The position numbers and the translations under genes are program-made. A DNA stretch of 64,000 nucleotides, taken from Rubeoparvulum massiliense (GTDB taxonomy: Bacteria; Bacillota; Bacilli; Rubeoparvulales; Rubeoparvulaceae). The notes beneath the pieces are model-generated. The model saw nothing but the letters and a program-made list of their open reading frames with translations, did no database searches and was not told the DNA's origin. Positions 58,959 to 64,000 of this stretch are shown piece after piece (the stretch's first letter is position 1; each line of letters begins with the position of its first letter). Where the stretch lies: contig NZ_CVPE01000006.1 of NCBI RefSeq assembly GCF_001049895.1, positions 890,503 through 954,502 of the forward strand, in the 5' to 3' direction.

Positions 58959-59572
58959 GGCCGATCCTTCCTTTCCTCATCTGAACCTTTATTCCAACCT
59001 TGTAATACGCGATTCAATTCCACTTCAAAATCCGTGGAAGCCTCTTCCTTTTTTGTCTTGCGCTTGAGCCATGGGACCCAGCTCTGCTTCCTTTGATTCT
59101 CTGCTAGCCAATTCGCCTGCACCAAGATCTCCTCGATGGTTCCTTGATCTGTAATTTTATCCAGCAGTCGAATCTCATTACCTACCCCAAGGAGATAGAG
59201 TTGTTTATTGATCTCTACCATTTGAACCGACTTATTTTGACCGAGGTTGATACCCCCAATGAGCCGAAATGGTGTAGATGGCTGGAGATTGGTACGAACA
59301 GCGATAAATTTAACTACGCCATAGATTAAGAGAACGATCAATAGTAGGGAGCCGATCAATTGGAATAGCATCTTTCCGATACTAATCTCTTGAAACCCTG
59401 TCAACTGCTCGCTGTCTTCATTCGTCTGGGTGGGTGTATTTATGGTATCATTCGCCGGTCCATCCACTGCGAAAACAGCTAGTGAAGCCATGGTTAGTAT
59501 AATTAGTACTGCGAACAAACAGAGTGCCTTTCGTAATTGCTTCTGTAATTTCATAAGTGGTTTCATCAGCAT
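58955..59572 (-). CDS. fliO: Flagellar biogenesis protein FliO/FliZ
   Basis: Facilitates assembly of the FliP ring, 205 residues. A signal-like hydrophobic segment (about 16-33), an extracytoplasmic stretch rich in N, T and D, a second membrane segment ([18 protein letters not shown]) and a C-terminal cytoplasmic domain rich in K. No strong ribosome site precedes the ATG; its start is 12 bases after the cheY stop, so coupling is likely. Confidence 0.88.
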   Translation of the reverse strand: MLMKPLMKLQKQLRKALCLFAVLIILTMASLAVFAVDGPANDTINTPTQTNEDSEQLTGFQEISIGKMLFQLIGSLLLIVLLIYGVVKFIAVRTNLQPSTPFRLIGGINLGQNKSVQMVEINKQLYLLGVGNEIRLLDKITDQGTIEEILVQANWLAENQRKQSWVPWLKRKTKKEEASTDFEVELNRVLQGWNKGSDEERKDRP

Positions 59573-59584
59573 TCAACCAACTGC

Positions 59585-59947
59585 TTAAGCAGACAGAGTT
59601 TTTTTAATGGCTTCAATAACTCGATCAGCCTGAAACGGTTTGACAATAAAGTCACGGGCACCAGCTTGAATGGCATCAATTACCATGGCTTGCTGCCCCA
59701 TTGCAGAGCACATAATTACCTTTGCACTGGGATCGATTTCACGGATTTTTTTCAATGCCGTAATCCCATCCATCTCAGGCATGGTAATATCCATCGTAAC
59801 AAGATCAGGTTTTAAATCCTGGTACTTCTCTAAGGCTTGGGCTCCATCGGAAGCTTCGCCAACCACATTAAACCCATTCTTTGTTAAGATTTCTTTGATC
59901 ATCATTCGCATAAAAGCTGCATCATCTACAATTAAAATGTTAGCCAT
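59585..59947 (-). CDS. cheY: Chemotaxis response regulator CheY
   Basis: Single-domain receiver of 120 residues that binds the motor switch (FliM, FliY) when phosphorylated by CheA. Acidic pocket DD (residues 8-9), phosphoacceptor Asp53 (VTMDITMPEMDG) and the switch Lys in FIVKPFQ are intact. Its position within the flagellar operon between fliY and fliO is that of Bacillus. Confidence 0.96.
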   Translation of the reverse strand: MANILIVDDAAFMRMMIKEILTKNGFNVVGEASDGAQALEKYQDLKPDLVTMDITMPEMDGITALKKIREIDPSAKVIMCSAMGQQAMVIDAIQAGARDFIVKPFQADRVIEAIKKTLSA

Positions 59948-60005
59948 TATAATCTCCTCCTGTACAGTTGTTCAATTTCATTGATTTATAAGTGAAACGA
60001 TTAAA

Positions 60006-61325
60006 TCACTGTAACTTCTGAACCCGATCAATGGGACTAATTATATCGGTTACACGAACACCAAAGTTCTCATCAATAACCACCACTTCACCCTTTGCAA
60101 TCAATTTATTATTGACGAGAATATCTACCGGTTCTCCCGCTAGCTTATCCAATTCAATAATCGAGCCATTAGTTAGTTCGAGAATCTCTTGAATTCTCCG
60201 CTTGGTCCGCCCCAGTTCTACTGAGACTTGTAAGGGGATATCCAATAATAAGTTCAAGTTTTGTTGACCTACAACACTGCTTTGTGTATCCATATTGGTA
60301 AACTGCACAGGTTGAACTTGGGGATTAGAGATCACCGATTGACCATACATCTGCTCGGGATGCTGAGGCTGAGGCATGGGTGCTTGATATCCCATAGCTA
60401 CCTGTGGCTGCATTTGCTGCGGCATATACGGCTGATTGATCGGCGGATTGCTTGGATTCATCATTGGAGCTGCTACCTGTTGTACCGGTTGCTGCATTGG
60501 TTGTTGCACAGAAGGTTGCATCGGTGGTTGCATCGATTGCGGTGCAGCACCTTGGCTTATCGCTTCTCCTTGTGTAGAAGAAAGCGATGGTTCACTAGCC
60601 TGCATCAGGGTATCCACTAGCATTTTCGCAAAGGTAATCGGTAATAATTGCATGATATTGGAGTCAATCAAATTTCCTACCCGGAGTCGGAAGGAGACCT
60701 TGACCAGATAATCATCATGTGGGAGATGCTCCTGCCCCTTCCCACGGGCAAAGTCCACCATATCAATACCTGGTGGAGATATATCTACACGACGATCAAA
60801 AATCGTGGACATGGATGTTGCAGCTGAACCCATCATTTGATTCATCGCCTCTTGAACTGCACTGAGGTAAAGCTCAGACATCTCTAGATTGGGCTGTGTT
60901 CCATCTCCACCCATCATCAAATCAGCAATAATGGCAGCATCCTGAATCTTCATCACTAGGAGATTAACCCCTTCAAAGCCCTGGGTAAATTGAACTGAAA
61001 TGGCGACATGGGGATTAGGAAACTCTTGATCCACATCTGCTTTCTTAATCAAGGAGACAGTTGGTGTCGTGATATCTACCTTTTGACCTAGTAAGGTTGA
61101 AAGAGCTGTAGCTGCACTTCCAAAGGATATATTTCCAATCTCCCCTAAAGCATCTTGTTCAAAAGCTGAGATTGCATCGGTTAATGTAAATGAATCATCT
61201 ATGGACCCTGCTTCTATGGTCCCTGCTTCTATTTCTTGACTCTCACTGCTTTGCGTCTGCTTATCTAACTCATTCTGACGCAGCAATGCTTCTATTTCTT
61301 CCTGCGTAAGCATATCCTTACTCAT
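60006..61325 (-). CDS. fliY: Flagellar switch phosphatase FliY
   Basis: C-ring protein that also dephosphorylates CheY-P. I chose ATG at 61325 because GGGGAGG lies six bases upstream, giving 439 residues; it overlaps fliM by eight bases. An N-terminal LTQEEIEALL peptide resembles the CheY-P-binding start of FliM. A CheC-like domain follows with two E-x-x-N motifs (GEIGNISFGSAATAL and QEAMNQMMGSAATSM), then a linker of about 90 residues very rich in Q, P and M, and a C-terminal FliN domain (PLQVSVELGRTKRRIQEIL). It is longer than B. subtilis FliY because of the linker. Confidence 0.95.
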   Translation of the reverse strand: MSKDMLTQEEIEALLRQNELDKQTQSSESQEIEAGTIEAGSIDDSFTLTDAISAFEQDALGEIGNISFGSAATALSTLLGQKVDITTPTVSLIKKADVDQEFPNPHVAISVQFTQGFEGVNLLVMKIQDAAIIADLMMGGDGTQPNLEMSELYLSAVQEAMNQMMGSAATSMSTIFDRRVDISPPGIDMVDFARGKGQEHLPHDDYLVKVSFRLRVGNLIDSNIMQLLPITFAKMLVDTLMQASEPSLSSTQGEAISQGAAPQSMQPPMQPSVQQPMQQPVQQVAAPMMNPSNPPINQPYMPQQMQPQVAMGYQAPMPQPQHPEQMYGQSVISNPQVQPVQFTNMDTQSSVVGQQNLNLLLDIPLQVSVELGRTKRRIQEILELTNGSIIELDKLAGEPVDILVNNKLIAKGEVVVIDENFGVRVTDIISPIDRVQKLQ

Positions 61326-62313
61326 CTTCATCCTCCCCTTTCCGGTACAATCCAGTAATTTGAACTGCTAATTTCCCTTTGACCGTTCCTGGCTGTCCGT
61401 AAAACTTCGGAATGTGATCAACATAAACGATAAGGGGTTGCTCTACCTCTTGATTTAGGACAATCACATCGTTAACAGCCAATTGTAGGAATTCTTGAAT
61501 TGTCATGGTCGATTGGCCAAGTTCAGTGATTACTGGTATATCGGCCAGAGAAACATTCTGCTGAAGTTTTACAAGCTCCCCTTCATCACGAGACTTCTTC
61601 TGATGCCCCATCCAATAATGGGCAGAAAGATTAGGCATGATAGGTTCTAATACTACATGGGGTAAACATAGGTTAACCATCCCTGAAACTTCGCCGATTT
61701 TGGTACTGAGTGAGATTACTGCCACCGTTTCATTGGGAGAAACAATCTGCATAAATTGTGGATTAGTCTCCATCACATCGAGGTAAGCTTCACATTCAAT
61801 TACGTTTTTCCAAGCCTCGTTGAAATGATCCAAGGCCTTAGAAAAGATCTTCTCTAAAATGATCGTCTCAATCTCTGTAAGATGGTCGATTTTACTAGGT
61901 GTGACCCCTCTTCCCCCCATTAATCGATCAAGCATGGCATATGCGATATTGGGATTCACTTCAAGAACCATACGCCCTTCGAGGGGGGGTGCTTCAAAGA
62001 TATTTAGGATCGTCATTTTTGGAATGGAACGAATAAATTCGTCATAGGGTAATTGATCCACAGAAGCTACGTTGATCTGAACAAATGTACGTAATGCTGC
62101 GGAGAAGTATGTAGTTAATAAGCGAGCGAAATTTTCATGAATTCTCGTTAAGCTTCGAATTTGATCTTTGGAAAATCGTAATGCTCGTTTGAAATCGTAG
62201 GTCTTAACTTTCTTTTCGGTTTTCTCTTGCTTTAGCTGCTCCGCATCCATCTCACCAGATGAGAGTGCAGCTAATAGCGAATCGATTTCATTCTGTGAAA
62301 GCACCTCTGCCAC
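61318..62313 (-). CDS. fliM: Flagellar motor switch protein FliM
   Basis: C-ring protein of 331 residues. I chose GTG at 62313 (MAEVLSQNEIDSLL) because AGGTGA is eight bases upstream and the length matches the family; GTG 62322 is an alternative. The N-terminal LSQNEID motif binds CheY-P. The middle CheC-like domain (TYFSAALRTFVQINV, LEVNPNIAYAMLDRLMGG) and a C-terminal FliN-like domain follow. Confidence 0.95.
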   Translation of the reverse strand: MAEVLSQNEIDSLLAALSSGEMDAEQLKQEKTEKKVKTYDFKRALRFSKDQIRSLTRIHENFARLLTTYFSAALRTFVQINVASVDQLPYDEFIRSIPKMTILNIFEAPPLEGRMVLEVNPNIAYAMLDRLMGGRGVTPSKIDHLTEIETIILEKIFSKALDHFNEAWKNVIECEAYLDVMETNPQFMQIVSPNETVAVISLSTKIGEVSGMVNLCLPHVVLEPIMPNLSAHYWMGHQKKSRDEGELVKLQQNVSLADIPVITELGQSTMTIQEFLQLAVNDVIVLNQEVEQPLIVYVDHIPKFYGQPGTVKGKLAVQITGLYRKGEDEDE

Positions 62314-62376
62314 ATGGTTCACCTCACCTTCACTACGCCAGAATATCCTATCTTATGTACTATTGATTGACGGTTG

Positions 62377-62829
62377 CTATTGAATCACCTTCGTTGTGAT
62401 CAGCACATCAACAACCTTGCCATCCTTCATCAAGCGATTCACATTATTGATAAGCTGTGCTTCGAAAGTGAGTAAACCATCAGTGCCCATTAACTCTTCT
62501 CCAGTTTTTGCAGCCAGTAGCTTAATGGCTTCACTGGTGACTTGACGCTGCATCAGTTCCAATTCACTCTTGCCATCAACAGAGTTGGCCACGAGCGAAA
62601 ACTGAAGGAGAATATGTTCTCCACTATATAGATCTGTGGTAATCTTCTCAAAATCCACCGTACAATCGTTCACTTCTGCAATGGTTTTCTCTTTCACTTC
62701 AGTTGCAGGATCATCGGAACCTGGAAACGAGGCTAAATCCATCTTCCATATAACCAAAAAAACGACAGCTATCAATGTTAATGAAACTAGTATGATTATG
62801 GCTATGTTTACAAGACGATTGTTGAACAA
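62377..62829 (-). CDS. fliL: Flagellar basal body-associated protein FliL
   Basis: Inner-membrane protein near the stator, 150 residues with one membrane segment (VNIAIIILVSLTLIAVVFLVIW, roughly 7-28). The outer domain follows, ending in DVLITTKVIQ. The start is TTG at 62829 with GGAG nine bases before it; an out-of-frame ATG lies in between. It appears to begin a new transcription unit, since a terminator closes the upstream hook gene. Confidence 0.88.
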   Translation of the reverse strand: MFNNRLVNIAIIILVSLTLIAVVFLVIWKMDLASFPGSDDPATEVKEKTIAEVNDCTVDFEKITTDLYSGEHILLQFSLVANSVDGKSELELMQRQVTSEAIKLLAAKTGEELMGTDGLLTFEAQLINNVNRLMKDGKVVDVLITTKVIQ

Positions 62830-62884
62830 ACCCCATCACTCCGCTCTTTATTCCCATCCTATTCTAGAATATTAATATAAAGCA

Positions 62885-62947
62885 ATGCTAGATTGATCAT
62901 TGATAGTACTATCATACCATTGATTCATCAATATGCTAGATTGATCA
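62885..62947. repeat. Cluster of direct and inverted repeats upstream of fliL
   Basis: Two identical 15-base direct repeats ATGCTAGATTGATCA (62885-62899 and 62933-62947), 48 bases apart start to start. Between them lie a perfect 12-base palindrome GATAGTACTATC (62902-62913), an inverted repeat ATTGAT-TC-ATCAAT (62920-62933), and on the minus strand an extended -10 TGGTATGAT. The motif ATTGAT recurs four times. This looks like a control region for fliL and the genes after it; no regulator can be named. Confidence 0.6.
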
Positions 62948-63019
62948 AAAAAATTGAAAGGAGCAGGATAGGTAGGATGACTCACAAATTTGAATGGGTC
63001 AGAGACCTACCAATCCTGC
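62947..63019 (-). terminator. Intrinsic terminator of the hook gene
   Basis: Long hairpin: outer stem GCAGGAT.GGTAGG paired with CCTACC.ATCCTGC (13 pairs, one mismatch) around a partly self-pairing loop (TGAC/GTCA). On the minus strand it is followed by CTTTCAATTTTTTT. It lies just after the hook gene stop and separates it from fliL. Confidence 0.85.
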
Positions 63020-63036
63020 ATGAAGGTGAATCTACC

Positions 63037-63858
63037 CTATCGTTTTAGATTAACAACCTCTTGAAGAATTTCATCCGATGTTGTGATAATCCGGGAATTG
63101 GCTTGGAAGCCCCGTTGTGCCACAATCATCTCCGTAAATTCTTCGGTTAAGTCCACATTGGACATTTCTAGCATACCTGCAGCTAGTGTACCACTTCCAA
63201 CCTCTGGGTCCCCAGGAGCGACAAGGTCTCCCATTTCTCCATCTGGATTGGCATTGGGAGTCATCTTATATAAAGAGCCCCCAATCTTCTCTAAAGCAGC
63301 AGGATTGGCAACAATGGATAAACCGATGGTTCCTACAACATTCGTTTCTCCATCGCCATTGGTACCAAGAACCTCACCTGATTCGGAGATGGAGTAGGAG
63401 TTATATTCCTCACGATTCACTTGAATTGGCCCACCATCTACGCTTGCCACGAACAATCCTTGGGAATTAACTAAGAAGCCATAGGCATCTAGTTTGAAAT
63501 CGCCTGCACGCGTTAGGTAATATGGTTCCTCACCTGTTGGAGAAACTAAGAAATATCCATCTCCGTTAATGGCAACGTCTGTAGGAACGTTGGTCATCAT
63601 CGGGCTACCTGGTGTATGTAAGGTATCGATGGCTGACATACGAACGCCTAACCCAACTTGCCGAGGATTGACACCACCTCGTTCTCCTTCTTCTGGAGCT
63701 GAGGAGCCCGCAACAGTTTGACTTAAGATATCTTGGAACATGACACGACTTTTTTTAAACCCGGCTGTATTCACATTGGCAATATTGTTCCCAATCACGT
63801 CTAGCTTCGTTTGAAACCCTCTCATACCCGATACACCTGAGTACATCGATCGTAGCAT
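63037..63858 (-). CDS. flgG: Flagellar hook/distal-rod protein of the FlgE/FlgG family
   Basis: Axial flagellar protein of 273 residues. The N-terminal MLRSMYSGVSGMRGFQTKLD with GNNIANVNTAGFKKSR and the C-terminal SNVDLTEEFTEMIVAQRGFQ with ILQEVVNLKR are the paired helices of rod and hook subunits. The same size and sequence belong to the B. subtilis hook protein, now called FlgE but long annotated FlgG; many pipelines still use FlgG. GGGGGAAG precedes the ATG. It is followed by a terminator, and no swrD (flbD) gene lies after it. Confidence 0.93.
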   Translation of the reverse strand: MLRSMYSGVSGMRGFQTKLDVIGNNIANVNTAGFKKSRVMFQDILSQTVAGSSAPEEGERGGVNPRQVGLGVRMSAIDTLHTPGSPMMTNVPTDVAINGDGYFLVSPTGEEPYYLTRAGDFKLDAYGFLVNSQGLFVASVDGGPIQVNREEYNSYSISESGEVLGTNGDGETNVVGTIGLSIVANPAALEKIGGSLYKMTPNANPDGEMGDLVAPGDPEVGSGTLAAGMLEMSNVDLTEEFTEMIVAQRGFQANSRIITTSDEILQEVVNLKR

Positions 63859-63964
63859 TCAATTCTTCCCCCTTGTTTTGACAGGAGCAGGCGGTTCAAT
63901 CGGTCCCCACCTGTTGACTTCCTTTTTCAAGGGCCAGTCATTCTCTCCTGTATGTTATTCCCGG

Positions 63965-64000
63965 TTAGACAAACATTGCACTATCGATATTGGTGAAGAT
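63965..64000 (-). CDS. C-terminal end of an upstream flagellar-operon gene (possibly the TIGR02530 family)
   Basis: The minus strand enters the window in an open frame that ends with IFTNIDSAMFV and a TAA stop. Small flagellar-operon proteins located just before the hook gene (TIGR02530 type) end in a similar TNID motif, so this is probably the last 11 residues of such a protein. Only 36 bases are visible, so the call rests on context and a short match. Confidence 0.45.
   Translation of the reverse strand: MFTNIDSAMFV

Noticed and set aside
60261-60620. Plus-strand frame rich in H, R, L, W opposite the fliY linker
   Set aside because: Composition is a mirror of the Q/P/M repeat on the other strand; not a gene.

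Overview
The window reads as a chromosomal segment of a motile, endospore-forming, Gram-positive bacterium of the Bacillales type. The evidence is the gene order, which follows the Bacillus pattern almost gene for gene (fla/che cluster, then rpsB-tsf-pyrH-frr-uppS-cdsA-dxr-rseP, polC, rimP-nusA-ylxR-ylxQ-infB-rbfA, truB-ribC-rpsO-pnp, ylxY-mlpA-ymxH, dpaAB-asd-dapG-dapA, rnjB, tepA, spoIIIE). Dipicolinate synthase and SpoIIIE are both present, and ribosome binding sites are strong AGGAGG types. The genus cannot be named from the sequence alone. No rRNA, tRNA, insertion sequence, prophage or CRISPR array was seen.

Every protein gene except one lies on the minus strand, so transcription runs from high to low coordinates. 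(1) 64000-43114: flagellar and chemotaxis block. It runs from the tail of a flg-operon gene and the hook/rod protein through fliL, fliM, fliY, cheY, fliO, fliP, fliQ, fliR, flhB, flhA, flhF, flhG, cheB, cheA, cheW, cheC and cheD to sigD and fapA. Four little-known genes lie among or after sigD and fapA. (2) 43104-34474: rpsB, tsf, pyrH and frr (translation and UMP kinase), then uppS, cdsA, dxr, rseP and ispG (isoprenoid carrier, phospholipid, MEP pathway, site-2 protease). Hairpins punctuate this run. (3) 34381-19551: polC, then rimP-nusA-ylxR-ylxQ-infB-rbfA-nrnA-truB-ribC, rpsO and pnp (replication, transcription elongation, translation initiation, RNA modification and decay). (4) 19223-11436: ylxY, mlpA, a 55-residue unknown, ymxH, and the dpaA-dpaB-asd-dapG-dapA operon. 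That operon carries aspartate to dihydrodipicolinate and on to the spore solute dipicolinic acid, with a sigma-K-like promoter in front. (5) 11278-4721: rnjB, then the single plus-strand gene, a NirJ/AhbD-like radical SAM protein, then tepA-ylzJ and spoIIIE. (6) 4517-1: a BMP-type nucleoside ABC transporter (lipoprotein, double ATPase, two permeases), truncated by the window edge.

Most of the window is ordinary core genome, and I did not find a convincing new multi-gene system. The places most worth a second look are: the radical SAM gene inserted into a conserved neighbourhood, with a symmetric operator-like region on its divergent side; the repeat-rich gap between fliL and the hook gene, where Bacillus carries swrD; the MltG-module protein and two small unknown genes in the chemotaxis/sigD operon; and a promoter plus hairpin leader in front of uppS.
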